Below, piece after piece: positions 47,978-59,740 of a stretch of DNA of 64,000 bases. The stretch is from contig NC_064650.1 in assembly GCF_001723175.1 (NCBI RefSeq), forward strand, positions 2,790,001 through 2,854,000. Reading direction: 5' to 3'. The stretch is from Penicillium oxalicum (Eukaryota > Ascomycota > Eurotiomycetes > Eurotiales > Aspergillaceae). The notes beneath the pieces were generated by a model. The model searched no databases. It was not told the origin of the DNA and saw only the letters and a program-made list of their open reading frames with translations. The stretch's first letter is position 1, and each line of letters starts with the position of its first letter. Made by a program: the position numbers and the translations under genes.

Positions 47978-50304
47978 ATGGCAATGGCTGCCCGTGCCAC
48001 TCATCTCCTTGCTGCTCGGCCAATTGTGCTGAGCCTCGTCAAATTCATATTCTTTGCATTCTCGCACCTTCCGCTCGCGACTGCGGCTCCTGTGCTGTCG
48101 CCCTACCTCCATTCCTTGAACCATGACGTCGAACCTCCAAAAGATGCCGACGACCCCAGCCTTTGGCTCTACTTGAGCATTTCTGCAGCACTTGTTCTCA
48201 GCGGTGGAGCGTTCGCCGGTTTAACAATCGCATTGATGGGCCAGGATGAAGTCTATTTACAAGTGATCCAAACATCTGGCGAAGGCTCGGAGAAGAAGAA
48301 TGCCGCCAGTGTCTTGAACCTGCTCAAAAAAGGCAAACATTGGGTGCTCGTCACTCTTCTCCTCAGCAATGTCATCACCAACGAGACTCTCCCAATTGTG
48401 TTGGATCGAACCCTTGGCGGTGGATGGCCAGCCGTCTTGGGCAGTACAGCGTTGATTGTCATTTTTGGTGAGATCGTCCCTCAATCGATCTGTGTCCGAT
48501 ATGGTCTACCCATCGGAGCATGGATGGCCCCATGCGTGTTGGTCCTCATGTACATTATGTCCCCGGTGGCCTGGCCCGTGGCCAAGCTTCTCGACAAACT
48601 CCTCGGAGAGGATCACGGCACAATATACAAAAAGGCCGGACTCAAGACACTCGTCACACTGCACAAAACAATGGGTGAGGCTGGAGAACAGCTCAATTCC
48701 GATGAGGTCACCATCATCTCCGCTGTGCTGGATTTGAAAGAAAAATCCGTTGGCACGATCATGACGCCCATGGAAGATGTGTTTACCATGTCCGCCGACA
48801 CCGTCCTCGATGAGCGCACAATGGACTTGATTCTGTCCCAAGGATATTCTCGCATCCCGATCCATGCGCCCGATAACCCCATGAACTTTGTTGGCATGCT
48901 TCTTGTCAAAATGCTTATCACCTACGACCCCGAAGACTGCAAACGTGTGCGTGAATTCGCACTGGCCACACTCCCCGAGACGCGCCCCGAAACCAGTTGT
49001 CTCGACATTGTCAATTTTTTCCAAGAAGGCAAATCTCACATGGTGCTCGTCTCAGAATATCCTGGCGAAGACCGCGGGGCCCTCGGTGTTGTCACCCTTG
49101 AAGACGTGATTGAAGAATTGATTGGCGAGTGAGTCAACCATCCTGCCATGACATCCCATTTGCGCACTGAAAATTTTTGAAGACTGACCAGTCAAACAGA
49201 GAAATCATTGATGAATCCGACGTCTTCATCGACGTTCACAAAGCTATCCGCCGCATGGCACCGGCACCCAAGAGCCGAGTACCCAAAGGAAAAATTGTCG
49301 AGGACCCGCCGATGATGCCAGTCCAAACAGACGAACAAGCGGACGGGACTGACGGAAACGACGAAAATTCCAAATCTTCGCCTGGAGCAGACAAGACATT
49401 ATTAGAGCTTTCACGCCGTCGAAGCTCCGTCGAGGCCCCGCCTCCACGCTTCCACCTTCGCCGACAAGCCCCCGACCAATCCGCGGATCCTACTGACAAC
49501 TGGGTCACACATCGCGGTGCGACGGATGAAATCCGTGAACACTTGAAGCACCTCGGCCCGTCGAATCTGGCCAGCCGGCCACGTCAGACGCGTTATTCGT
49601 CTGTCAAAATCAAACGCAGCGGCACGTCGCCCCCTCGTGCCGCCCACACAGATGCCGAATCCAACCACAACATCTCTGAATCGGAACCTCTTCTCGCATC
49701 TAATGGCCTTCAAGGAGGCATTGGGGCTGGCCTTGTGTCTTCTGGCGCCGATGCCAAAGATGGCGCTCTTGCTGTGAAAATGGGATATGGTGCCATTTCC
49801 GCCCAGGACCAAGTGACCAAAGCCACAAACGCTCAACAGTACAAGGATCTTCCTGAAGTTGCTATACCCGAGGAAGATTCGGAGGAAGATGAGAATGTCG
49901 CTCAGGCTCCTATTTCCCGCAAGTCAACCAGCAAGAACAGCAGCACCTCGATGAGTATAAGCTCGGCAGACTCCAAATCCAACGATTACGTGATTCATCG
50001 TGGTCCAACCCGCAGCGGCAGCATCACCGAACAGATTGTGGACATGAATGGCATTCGCAAGGTCGTCCTCCATGCAAATGGCAATAGCTCCTCTGAGAGT
50101 GAGCCTGGAAGCTCCCCCCAGCCCACCGGCAATTCCACTCCCATCCGAAATGACAAAGCCACAGAGACTTTGATCCCCGAAGAATCACAACCTTCAGTAC
50201 ATGAAAGCCAGCATAAGAAGCGCCGTCGTAAGAAGAAGCGCGGCAAGAACCACAAAACCGCCGGTGATGACAATGCCACCGAAGATCAACCCCTCTTACA
50301 ATGA
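47978..50304 (+). CDS. mam3: Mam3-like CNNM/CorC membrane protein
   Basis: DUF21 plus CBS-pair membrane protein of 751 residues, related to yeast Mam3 (vacuolar, metal homeostasis) and animal CNNM magnesium regulators. Exons 47978-49128 and 49200-50304. An N-terminal hydrophobic stretch ([22 protein letters not shown]) may be a signal sequence. The DUF21 domain has about three to four spans: [25 protein letters not shown], then [30 protein letters not shown] and [18 protein letters not shown]. The CBS pair holds [17 protein letters not shown] and [24 protein letters not shown], then [22 protein letters not shown] across the intron. The tail is long, Ser-rich and disordered, with a basic patch [12 protein letters not shown] near 50215-50250. 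Confidence 0.92.
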
Positions 50305-51776
50305 GAGGTCTAACACAACCCTTGCGACTGTCGCATGATGCTGGTCTTGACTGTCCGGGGCCCTCTTGCAGGCATCCGGCCTCCTTCCGATCGACTTGTT
50401 CGTGTCTAATCACTTTGATCGACCGAGCAGTCCAAATTCCCGCATCATGTATCCCGCACGCACAATGTTTCTTTGTCTTCTACCGCCACGGGCGAGCTTC
50501 GTCACTTCCAGTTTTTTTCCCTTTTTTTTTCCCAACCACAAAGCCTTCCGTGGACTCCTTCTCTCAATGTTGATTCAAATCACCTCTGCTACTTTCGATC
50601 AAAATGCGCGTCCGAGGCGTTCGTACGAAACGATTGAGCATCCTTCGTCGGCGGCACCAACCTTCACAACAGATTCCGGCTGCGATTTCGAGGTCTCGAA
50701 GCCATTGTCTGACTCCTCCCTACCGACGTCTCCATGATCAGCTGTTCTCATTCAGCCGTCGAGGGAATAGAATCATGTCGCCATGTCCATTCTCCAGAGC
50801 CTTTCTCCATGATTCTTTTGAATGATTGCGTGCTCAAGTGCGCCGTCATTCTCATGATCGTTGCCTGACCCGCATCAGACCGTCAGTCACCATGACAGGT
50901 TTCATGGGACGACCCTGTGTCTTACCAGTCTATCTCGTGCGGCTTTGACGCTCAAAATTCTTGTTCATCTTTCTCAACACTTTGTCCGTGTGTCGCTCGT
51001 ATTGTCTTCTTATTTCGTGGTCATATCATCAAGAAAGCCTTTTCTCGTCTTGGCCCACGTCTCACCCACTGTATCTATACTTTCCCCTGTCGCAATGTAT
51101 GGCCCAATCTTGCGTCTTCCACTTTGACTCTGTTTCACTCAAATGTCTTTGCTGCTTTTTGTTTTTGAATTGATGCAACACGCACTATGCATAGCCTCAA
51201 TATCTTTTCTTCAGTTCAACGTATTCCCAAGTGAATTGAGCGCTCAGCCCTTCGGTTTTGCCTGCTTCGCGACGTGAAGAGCTGAATATTCAAGCAGCAA
51301 TCGTCTGCCCAGTGATGTGTAACAGTCTCGACGAGTGAACCGATGCCTCGTATACGACAAGTACATTATCGCCTAGGATGCGACCTTGGATATCATCATA
51401 CTATCACAGCGCAACTCAACAGGCTCTAGGTAGGCGGCGTTTGACGTTGTCATCTACGCTCAATTGAGCTGCAAGTCATAAGGCCAGCGGCTTCTAGTAC
51501 TTGCTGCACAAGGCCCGCCTGCCAGCTAGTCAACAACCGACGAGAATGACCTCAATCGGCTTCAACGTATTACGGTTGCGAGAAGCGCACGCCCGACCTA
51601 CGAGTCATCTCCAGGTTTCCGACCATGACCCATCACAATAGATCCGATCAAAGGTCATGAATACTGAGTGGCATCAGTCGCGCGAGAACAGACATGATTG
51701 ATGAGTACCTCTATTTTTTTCGTTTGTGTAGGAAACATATTTAGAGAATCAGATGACATCACGACATAGATAATTC
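50305..51776. other. Intergenic region downstream of mam3
   Basis: 3' flank of mam3 and of the phosphotransferase pseudogene. T-rich patches. No gene that I can support. Confidence 0.45.
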
Positions 51777-53159
51777 CTATTTCTCGGATGAAAAACGAGC
51801 AGCACACTCCTCCATATATGCTTTCAACTGCTTCATCTTCGTCTGCGTAAAGGGCTCCAGCTCTGCACGTGCCTTCTCGTCTAGCAACTCAACACCCTCA
51901 TCGCCGTGGTGTAACGCAGTCCAATAAATAATATCCACATCAAAGCTCTTCTTCGCCGCATAGTTGAACCAGAATCGCCCAGTTCTCCATGAATCGCGCA
52001 TGCGGGCAGAGAGAGACGGCCCACCGGGCTGTTTGCCCTCTGATACCATGTCAATCTCCACCCGCTCTAAAGCTTGCAGGAATTGCGCCATTCTAGGCTC
52101 ATAGAGGGTCATAAGCTCTTCCATCGTGCAACGCTCCAGCCACACTTCTGGTCCAGAAAGCAACAGCCACCAGGGCGGGTCATACGTGAACTCAGCCGGC
52201 ATAGTATTCGTGAACTCGAGATCGAGAACGGCGGTGATCCGGAGTGTTTCTGGATCAATCAGCATATTTGCGGGTCGTATATCGTCGCAGAAGGGTATTA
52301 AATTGCCCGCCATGCTCGTCCTCGGGATAGTACTTTGAAACTAGCTGTGCGAACTGATGACGGGCAATGAACCGCTTCTGAGCGATTTCCGGATCCTCGG
52401 CAAGGTTGCGCTGGGTTCAGAGGTGGACCATGTGTTCGTTCGCGATCGACCTCAGATAATCGCTTGTGCGGTCAAATGGTGCGGTAGGAAATTGATACTC
52501 AGGGTAGCCAGCGACACTGACCAACTCGTTCATTTTGTATGACAGGGGTCTTCTGCCAACGTGCCATGCGCCTGTAGCATGGTCCTTGGAGATGGCTCCG
52601 ATCTTGGCAAATGTCAGTTGAGACAGCTGGAAGATATAAGAAGCGATCTGATAATAGATCTTGTCTAATATGGTGCTGTCGATGGTCGGACTAAGAAGCA
52701 TATCTTCTTGGTCGGGTTGTTTCAAGATCGTCGACAGAAGAGTAGCCTTGACATGATCCATGATGATGTATGGGCCCTGTTACGGTTGAGGACTCTCGGC
52801 CGTTAAGCCCCAGCTGTGTACCTGAGGAATAGGAATATCCGTACTGTGGCGGAGATATTCTATGATCTGAACCTCATTCTCGACCTTTTCGTCCCTATGC
52901 GCAGTCGCTGTATAAACCGAATAATGACATCCGGTAGTCCATCGCCAAAGCTGAAGTGGAAGCTAAAGTTGAAGGAACCCTTTAGGAAACCCACATATTG
53001 TCCAGTTCCCCCTCCTTGTCGACGCTCAGCAACAAACACGGCCAGTTCAGCCCGTGAGTCAAGAGCTCTATCTAACCAAGCCCGGCATTCGTCATCGCCG
53101 TTGGTCTCCTCTAACTCATCGAAACAAGTCTCGAGTGAGAGAGTCCTTTGCTCGGACAT
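51777..53159 (-). pseudogene. APH-family phosphotransferase pseudogene
   Basis: Once a fungal aminoglycoside-phosphotransferase-type kinase (APH fold, substrate unknown). Starting at MSEQRTLSLETCFDELEE (53159), coding similarity runs to FSSEK at 51777 with no long gap, but the frame is broken four times. (1) A net deletion near 52911-52920, after DVIIRF, shifts to YTATAHRDEKVENEVQ. (2) TAA at 52780-52782 interrupts WGLTAESPQP and GPYIIMDHV. (3) TGA at 52417-52419 lies between HMVHL and TQRNLAEDPEIA. (4) One extra T in the run at 52300-52302 shifts EDEHGG to IPFCDDIRPANML. The catalytic motif FCDDIRPAN and metal site ITAVLDLEFTNT survive. Both stops could come from C to T changes (CAA, CGA). 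Gene finders may hide (2) as a 45-nt intron. Confidence 0.85.
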
Positions 53160-53528
53160 TTGAATAGTTGAGATGTGGAGGTGATGGCCAAAGAGATGAA
53201 GACCAGATTTCGATATCGAGGGAACATTATCAGCTTAGTAGCGCACTTTTAGGCCTAACCACGTGTTCTCCTTTCATTCAAAGATATGTACACCGTCCCT
53301 TACCAACGCAAACATAAAAGTAAAGTAGTACCTGTTCCGTGCAGTTCGTAGTTAGCAGGTACCTGGTCTGCTTCCCCATTGGTGGCCGCTATCTCCCCTC
53401 GTACCCCGCCAACCCCACGCTCACATTTCGTCCCTCGGCCCACCGAAGCAGAAGTTCTCCAACTGCGAATTCGCTAGAACACTCTCCCTCTCCAACATTT
53501 ACAACACCCACGCGCTCGACCATACACT
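53160..53528. other. Intergenic region upstream of dap1
   Basis: Upstream region of dap1 and of the pseudogene, which face away from each other. C-rich near 53395-53510, likely the dap1 leader. Confidence 0.5.
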
Positions 53529-54172
53529 ATGTCTGAAAGATTCGCTCCCAAGGTCCCAGTCCAATTGGACCCGCCAAAGGATGATCCCATCTCCCCCGAG
53601 GAGCTGGCCAAATGTGACGGTACGAAGCCCAGCTACCTAGCCAACCCAACCCAACCTCCCCTCTGTTCCTTTCCTCCCCCGCACGCTCGACTTTTGCAAG
53701 ATTCCGCCAAAGCGTCCAAAAAGCAAGATTTTAACTTCCTCATTTGCTATGTACAGGCTCTGATCCCAGCCGCCCAACCCTGGTCGCTATCAAGGGCACT
53801 GTGTTCGACGTCTCCCGCAACCAGGCCTACGGTGCGACAGGTCAATATCGCGGTATGTACAGACAAACTGTTTCCATGCGCCGGATCGATATGTGCGAGA
53901 GCTTGCAGGCGAAAAGTGCCAATGAAGCTGGCCCGAGACACTCGATCGCTCATTCTCAGGATCATGATCTAATACAATACTACTTTTTTCTAGTCTTCGC
54001 TGGCAAAGATGCGTCGAGGGCGCTGGCTCGCTCTTCGTTGAAGCCCGAGGAATGTGTGCCCGAATGGTACGATTTGGATGAGAAGGAGAAGACGACGCTG
54101 GATGAGTGGTACACATTCTTCAGCAAGCGGTATAACATCGTTGGCAAGGTTGAGGGTGCGAAGAATACCTGA
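53529..54172 (+). CDS. dap1: Dap1-like heme-binding MAPR protein
   Basis: Small cytochrome-b5-like heme protein of the membrane-associated progesterone receptor family, 121 residues. In yeast, Dap1 supports the P450 Erg11 in ergosterol synthesis and azole tolerance. Exons 53529-53619, 53757-53852 and 53994-54172. Splicing joins ELAKCD to GSDPSRPTLVAIKGTVFDVS, then YGATGQYR to VFAGKDASRALARSSL. Tyrosines in YGATGQYR are candidates for the axial heme ligand. The end DEWYTFFSKRYNIVGKV is family-like. No N-terminal membrane span is visible, unlike animal PGRMC1. Introns 1 and 2 are long for this window (137 and 141 nt). Assignment to the family is good. Confidence 0.9.
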
Positions 54173-54453
54173 ATCGAACCTCGCAGACGAGAATATGGCG
54201 GAAGAAATGTTGTTTGAGATCTTACTTTTGCGCAGTATAGAGAATCAATCTGTACGACCGCAGACAGGCAATGAGCTATGTTTGCTCTTAGCCGTCTAGA
54301 AACCGAAGTGTGAAATCGCAAATGCTTTTTCTATGTCCAACATGACGTGGTATCGCGGAAATCTTTAAATACATGAGACGAGACGAAATAAGAGAATGCA
54401 GAAAGTATGGCAAGTCAAGAGGGAAACCTCCAACACCAGGAGTCACAACCCCT

Positions 54454-56607
54454 TTACGCCTTGCCGCGCCGGGCTTTTCGCTTCATGCGCTTCTGCGCAA
54501 TGATGCGATTGCGCTTGGCCACCTTGTTCTCCTCTTCGTCATCGTCCTCGCCATCTTTCTCGCCGTCTTTACCCTTCCCATCGCGCTTCCTCTTAGTCCC
54601 CTTGTTTTCAGCCTCCTCCTTCTCCGCAGCTTCTTTCTCTTGCTGAGCCTTCTCTTTGTCCAAGCGCTTCTTCTCCTCTAGCTCCTTGCGGCGCTTGATG
54701 ACCTGGGCGTTCTCAATGGCGAATTCCACAATCAAACGCTTCTTGCGGTCCTTGTCCTCCTCGTCGTTGTTGACCGGAACATCAATGGCGTGACCGTTCA
54801 GCCAACGCAATCCCATGAGTGCATGTCGGTGTGTGAAGTACTCGATGAAACCATATCCACGGCTACGGCCACCGCCACCTTTCTCGGGGACCTTGGTACC
54901 CTCGCGGGTCTCGTAGACAATTGTGGCTTGTCGGACGATACCCTGCTTCTTGGTCTTGCGCATGTGCTCCATCTCCTCCATTTCCTCTGATGAGCGGGAC
55001 TTCTCCTCCTTGGAGAGGGGCTCGCGCAAGCCATTCGTCACGTCGGTAGCGAAGCCCACAACAGCCTGACGAGCAAGCTGTTTGAGGTCCTTGGAGGTGA
55101 TGTGGCGCGGGATATTTCGGATAGATAGACGAGTGAGACTGAGATGCAGGGCGGGATTCTTCTTGATGAAAGTCTCACGCTGCTTGAAACTGGCTTCACG
55201 CATCTTGATTTCGGAGGGGGAGAGCTTCTTGTACATGGGCGAATTGGAAGCAATGGTACCCTCGGACAAGAGGTAGAGACGACGCTTATCCTTGTCACGA
55301 ACGAGACGGCGAGATACACCCTCTTCGTTCAGTCTCGTCGCCTCGCTCTTGTTCACAGCGCGGGCAACCTGGAGCACACGGCCGTCCATCGTGTATTTGC
55401 CGCTGGGGTCGTCCTCCTCATTTTGAAGAATTGAGTGCTTCATCGCGGGCTTTGAACGTTCCTTGTCGCCAGCAGAAAGTTGGTTGGTCTTGGGCGCGCC
55501 GCGAATGCAAGCGATGGCATCTTCAACCTTCCAGAAACACACAAATCCAGTCCCGCGCGGGCGCTCAGTCTCATGGTCGACCACAATACGGGCGTAACGA
55601 AGGGGTCCGAATTGCGTAAAGTGTTCGTAGAGGGACTCGTCATTGCATGTAAAGGGGAGGTTGCGAAGGAAAATGGTACATTCGGTGCGGTCGTCCTCCT
55701 TTTCCTCCTCGTCTTCGGCGTCATCTCCAGCTCCTTCCTCCAGATCCTCATCCAAATCCTCCATATCCTCATCCTCTTCATCGGAAGCGGCATCCTCGTC
55801 TTCGTCTGCCCCGGATGCTTCCTTATCCTGCATATCAACATCTTGGTCATCCTGCTTCGCACCGTCCTGTTCCTCCTCCTGGCTGGTGCCATTTGCCTTT
55901 TCCCAGGCCTCCTTCTCAACAGCCCAATCAACGGCCAATTGACGGCCGTCGATTTCCTTGCCGTTGATGGACTGAAGAGCCTTCTCAGCATTCTTCTTGC
56001 CCCTCAGGACAACAAAGCCGAAACCTTGCAGTTTGTTACCCTTCTTGGGCAGAACTGCGTGTTTGACTTTGCCAAAACTCAGGAAGAGTCGGGAGAGCTG
56101 CTCAGGTGTCTCAATACTCCAGGGCAAGTTGCGAATGATTAACCTGGGCGGCAGGTTTTGTGTCCTCTGGTCTTCTCTTGATTGCTTGTTCTGGATAGCA
56201 GCAGCAGCGGGCACACTCTTGCCCAATTTCTCATCAATTTCACGATGACGAGGCTGCGCGTACTCGACACGGATTTTCTTTCCATCCAGATCGGTGTTGT
56301 TGAATTGCTCAAGGGCACTTTGGGCGTCCTCCAGGTCGGCAAACGTCACAAATCCAAATCCCTTCGAGACCTTTGTCTCTGGATTCAAGACCACAGTGGC
56401 ATGCTTGATGATGTAGGAATCGGAAAAGAATTCAGTGAGCCTCTCGGTGGTAACTGAGGTAGGAAGCGACCGAACGAAAAGTGTCTTGTTTGGCTTTGCG
56501 GCGGCAGGAGCCTGAGGAGCTTTTGCTGGTGAAGTCTCCATTGTGCCGTCCATGGCTTGTGAGATATTTGAATCGGATGGGCGTCTCTTTTGATTCAACT
56601 CGACCAT
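54454..56607 (-). CDS. nop4: Nucleolar RNA-binding protein Nop4
   Basis: Ribosome-biogenesis factor of 717 residues in one exon, related to yeast Nop4 and human RBM28, needed for 60S subunit processing. Four RRM domains: RRM1 from TLFVRSLPTSV to IRVEYAQPR (about residues 41-121), RRM2 from RLIIRNLPWSI to LAVDWAVEK, RRM3 from CTIFLRNLPFTC, and RRM4 from LSIRNIPRHI with GYGFIEYFTHRHALMGLRWL. An acidic run (EDEDAASDEEDEDMEDLDEDLEEG) separates RRM2 and RRM3. The C-terminus is rich in Lys and Glu and ends KRNRIIAQKRMKRKARRGKA, a nucleolar-type tail. The start is the first ATG in frame, 56607 (MVELNQKRRPSD). Shares a short promoter with rad10. Confidence 0.92.
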   Translation of the reverse strand: MVELNQKRRPSDSNISQAMDGTMETSPAKAPQAPAAAKPNKTLFVRSLPTSVTTERLTEFFSDSYIIKHATVVLNPETKVSKGFGFVTFADLEDAQSALEQFNNTDLDGKKIRVEYAQPRHREIDEKLGKSVPAAAAIQNKQSREDQRTQNLPPRLIIRNLPWSIETPEQLSRLFLSFGKVKHAVLPKKGNKLQGFGFVVLRGKKNAEKALQSINGKEIDGRQLAVDWAVEKEAWEKANGTSQEEEQDGAKQDDQDVDMQDKEASGADEDEDAASDEEDEDMEDLDEDLEEGAGDDAEDEEEKEDDRTECTIFLRNLPFTCNDESLYEHFTQFGPLRYARIVVDHETERPRGTGFVCFWKVEDAIACIRGAPKTNQLSAGDKERSKPAMKHSILQNEEDDPSGKYTMDGRVLQVARAVNKSEATRLNEEGVSRRLVRDKDKRRLYLLSEGTIASNSPMYKKLSPSEIKMREASFKQRETFIKKNPALHLSLTRLSIRNIPRHITSKDLKQLARQAVVGFATDVTNGLREPLSKEEKSRSSEEMEEMEHMRKTKKQGIVRQATIVYETREGTKVPEKGGGGRSRGYGFIEYFTHRHALMGLRWLNGHAIDVPVNNDEEDKDRKKRLIVEFAIENAQVIKRRKELEEKKRLDKEKAQQEKEAAEKEEAENKGTKRKRDGKGKDGEKDGEDDDEEENKVAKRNRIIAQKRMKRKARRGKA

Positions 56608-56771
56608 GTCGAGTAGTGTCAAATGCGAATATCCATTCTTTTGACGGAGACGGAGACAAAAAAATTAGCGGCAGAAAAGGCTGCACCGACGGGCGGTGAA
56701 ATTGATCCGCGCTGCGGCTTCTGATAAGCGGCCAAGCTTTATCGGCTCCAACATCCTCAAATAGCTTCGTC
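56608..56771. promoter_or_regulatory. Short bidirectional promoter of nop4 and rad10
   Basis: Only 164 bp separates the start codons of two genes that face away from each other, so they share one promoter region. No TATA box stands out. Confidence 0.55.
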
Positions 56772-57758
56772 ATGGATGCCCGGTCGAGGGACGATAGTCT
56801 ATCGCAAGCTCGCGACGGTGGGAATGATGGCTTGAGGCCCTCTCAGCCAGGTACTCCATTGGCAGGGAAACCCAAAGTTCAACAGCCTAAGCCTCAAGCC
56901 CTTCCAAACCGATCAGGGCCCTCTGCCATCCTAGTCTCGACGCGTCAAAAAGGCAACCCCATCTTGAACCATATCAAGCTTCTGCCATGGGAGTTTGCTG
57001 ATATTCCTGCCGACTACGTGGTCGGGACTACCAGTTGCGCACTGTTTCTCTCACTAAAATATCACCGCCTTCATCCGGAATACATCTATTCTCGAATCAA
57101 ACTTCTAGCGGGAAAGTACAACCTCCGCATTGTACTAGTCATGGTCGACATTCCTAACCATGAAGACCCCTTAAGAGAGCTATCCAAGACCTCCATTGTG
57201 AACAACCTCACATTAATGCTCTGCTGGTCTGCACCCGAGGCAGCACATTATCTCGAACTGTTCAAATCCTCCGAACATGCGCAGCCTACTGCGATTCGCA
57301 CTCAGCAGGCACAGTCGTATAAAGAATCTCTTGTGGAATTTGTGACCACACCACGGAGCATCAACAAGTCCGATGCAGCGAGTCTGATATCGACATTTGG
57401 AAGCCTTCAGAATGCCGTGAATGCACAGCCAGAGCAAATCAGCGCCGTGCCTGGCTGGGGGGAGAAAAAAGTTCAGCAATGGTGCAACGCGGTGCGGGAA
57501 GATTTTAGGGTTGAGACCACCAAAAAAGCATCGGCCCCGGCTTCTAAGGCCCCAAGGCCAATGGAACGAGCTGTTCGCATGCCAGACCAATCAGCTATGG
57601 ATGAGGATGAAGACGAGGCGGTGCTTCGATCTGTTATGGAAGAAAGCCGGCGCATGGCTGAGTCTGCGAATACCCCATCCAAGCCGAGTCAGCCGGCTGA
57701 GCAGCTCGATGATGGCATTGCGGCCGCGCTAGCAAAACTCCGCGAATCCGGGGGTTGA
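56772..57758 (+). CDS. rad10: DNA excision-repair nuclease subunit Rad10/ERCC1
   Basis: Non-catalytic partner of the Rad1/XPF nuclease, which cuts 5' of DNA damage in nucleotide excision repair and trims flaps in recombination; nuclear. One exon, 328 residues. The central domain runs from ILVSTRQKGNPILNHIKLLPWEF through VVGTTSCALFLSLKYHRLHPEYIYSRI and LRIVLVMVDIPNHEDPLRELSKT (about residues 52-140). The C-terminal helix-hairpin-helix pair covers DAASLISTFGSLQNAVNAQPEQISAVPGWGEKKVQ (about 200-240). A disordered Ala/Ser/Asp tail follows. Most fungal Rad10 proteins have this plan. Assignment is firm. Confidence 0.93.
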   Translation: MDARSRDDSLSQARDGGNDGLRPSQPGTPLAGKPKVQQPKPQALPNRSGPSAILVSTRQKGNPILNHIKLLPWEFADIPADYVVGTTSCALFLSLKYHRLHPEYIYSRIKLLAGKYNLRIVLVMVDIPNHEDPLRELSKTSIVNNLTLMLCWSAPEAAHYLELFKSSEHAQPTAIRTQQAQSYKESLVEFVTTPRSINKSDAASLISTFGSLQNAVNAQPEQISAVPGWGEKKVQQWCNAVREDFRVETTKKASAPASKAPRPMERAVRMPDQSAMDEDEDEAVLRSVMEESRRMAESANTPSKPSQPAEQLDDGIAAALAKLRESGG

Positions 57759-59740
57759 GCAATCGTGAGCTGGAGCTTGAGGTCGCCTGGGCTTATTTCA
57801 TTGGTTTTCGTGGCTTGAATGCATCTGCCGACAATCGTATCTGCATGAGGGCCAATCACTTGAGACCCGCAAGTCTTGGTAACTGCTATCCAAAAAAAAT
57901 TCGCTGTGGAACAGTGATCGAGCAAATCTTTACGCTTTGCCAGATGGCTTCACCCCACATGTGCTGGGCGAAAGTATCGATCTTTTACTGAGAGACCGCA
58001 AATTCAAAGGTTCAAAGGATGGTGGAAACTCGGATGACCAAAAAAATGCAGCAATACTATTGCATGCACACACGGGGAGTGGCATCCGCGTCTTGGTCGC
58101 CGACTCCTCCGGCGTGCCATCCCCTTTAACTGTCAGTTTGTGTGTGCATTCGCACAGTACTATGAGCATAGTCGCTTGTGCCGTTGTTCTCTTTGGAGAT
58201 TTGAACAGACCTCAAAGCGTTGTTCATCCTCATCAAGTCAATGGGCCTTGCTCATTCACCTTCAGATGAGGCCGAGATTAAGGAAGGCGTTCCAAGCGCT
58301 AACTAGACCATTTACTGACGAGGGAAACGTCAATCTCATTTTGGGGGGGGGGCATGGTTGGGGGTGCCATCAACGGAGAGCCTGCTGGAGGAAGCGTTGT
58401 GCCTCAAGGCAAAGCATATTTTCAGCTTTTAGGTGTCAGAATTGAGAGTCTATAGTACCCTGAATACTTTTGAATAGCCTGTGATACTTGGATCATTTAT
58501 TGCACCTGCGCTTTGGGCAACATTTACGGCCTCGGTTCGGCATATTTAGGAGTATTGTTGCATTTCGCTCGTTCATAGTTGTATTTTTGGAATTGTCCAT
58601 GGTCTTGGCGGCTACTCCAGGTCATTCATCATCAAGTTGCAATCATGAATTGTTTTCCTGTTTTCCGAGCTCGTCGACGCGGCCTTGCGACCTGCTCGTC
58701 CACAGATGCGGTACATCAATCACACCGCTTATTGTCACTGAGCATCCTGAAGACTTGGAAACATCCGGCTACTCCAGCAAGCCTTACACACAGCGTGGAT
58801 CTGAGAGTTCATCTTTGACCCGGGCCAAGACAAACTGCCTTGGCAGGGCTCTTGAGAAAGCAACCAAAGTCTTCAACATGAGTTCCACCTCTATGTGGGC
58901 ATTGACCACCCTCTGTGCTCCATATACCCTCGAGTTCAGAGAAAGTAGAGCCTCAAATCGCGCGTTTTGGAGTGAAAGTACTCACGGGACATGCCGTGAA
59001 GCACGAGGTAACGGAGATTTGATGGCGCCAGTCACATTCCAAAGAGCCACAATGCCCCTGTCTGGGCGAGAAGGCCCCGGCGCAGGAATTCAAGAAACCG
59101 TTCCAAGCTTGTGTTAGTCTTGGGATACCACTTGCATTCCACATCCCAGGAACGTCGGATTGTACCTTTGGACCATAGTGAACTCGAGACCCTGCTGAGT
59201 GAACTATTTCATCAAAAGAGTTACGAGAAACTAGAAGCCGAGAGAGGAAAAGAAAGACCTGCTCTTCCCAGAGGGTGAAGCTCGGCTTTATCTCAGCGGA
59301 AAGTCAATATGCTTCATCGCTAGGGCATATTGGGTCTTGTGAGGTTCTTCGATGCTACCTGACCAAACTATCTCCCGAACAAGCCCCTTGATTGCGACTT
59401 GGCTCGGCTTTTGTGTGCCGTTGTAGCCTTGGTTCTATAGCAACCGGCTGGTCTATTTTATTCCTGGAAGCTAACCGACCAGACTGCATGAACGTTGCAT
59501 TCTAGATGTCTCCAGAGCAAGGACCACCTCTCAATTCTTGTGTTTCAACCATGAGGAGACCGGAATACAGAGGCTTGAGAGCCCTCAAAAAGGAAACATT
59601 CCTTTCTACTTGGTCAAAAACAATGCCTGTGCTATCCCTCATGATCATTTAAAGCAACAGAATCCCCTGAATCCACAAGAATTCACAGTTCCTGACCATC
59701 AAACTACATCTCAGGCCTCTTCTATTTGATTACCGCAATC
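57759..59740. other. Intergenic region between rad10 and the BYS1-like gene
   Basis: About 2 kb. The longest frame, 58488-59117 on the plus strand, starts at TTG and shows no domain, so I do not call it. A G run lies near 58343. No RNA or transposon seen. Confidence 0.45.

Noticed and set aside
58488..59117. 209-codon plus-strand frame downstream of rad10
   Set aside because: Starts at TTG, has no domain, no clear splice sites and mixed low-complexity content.
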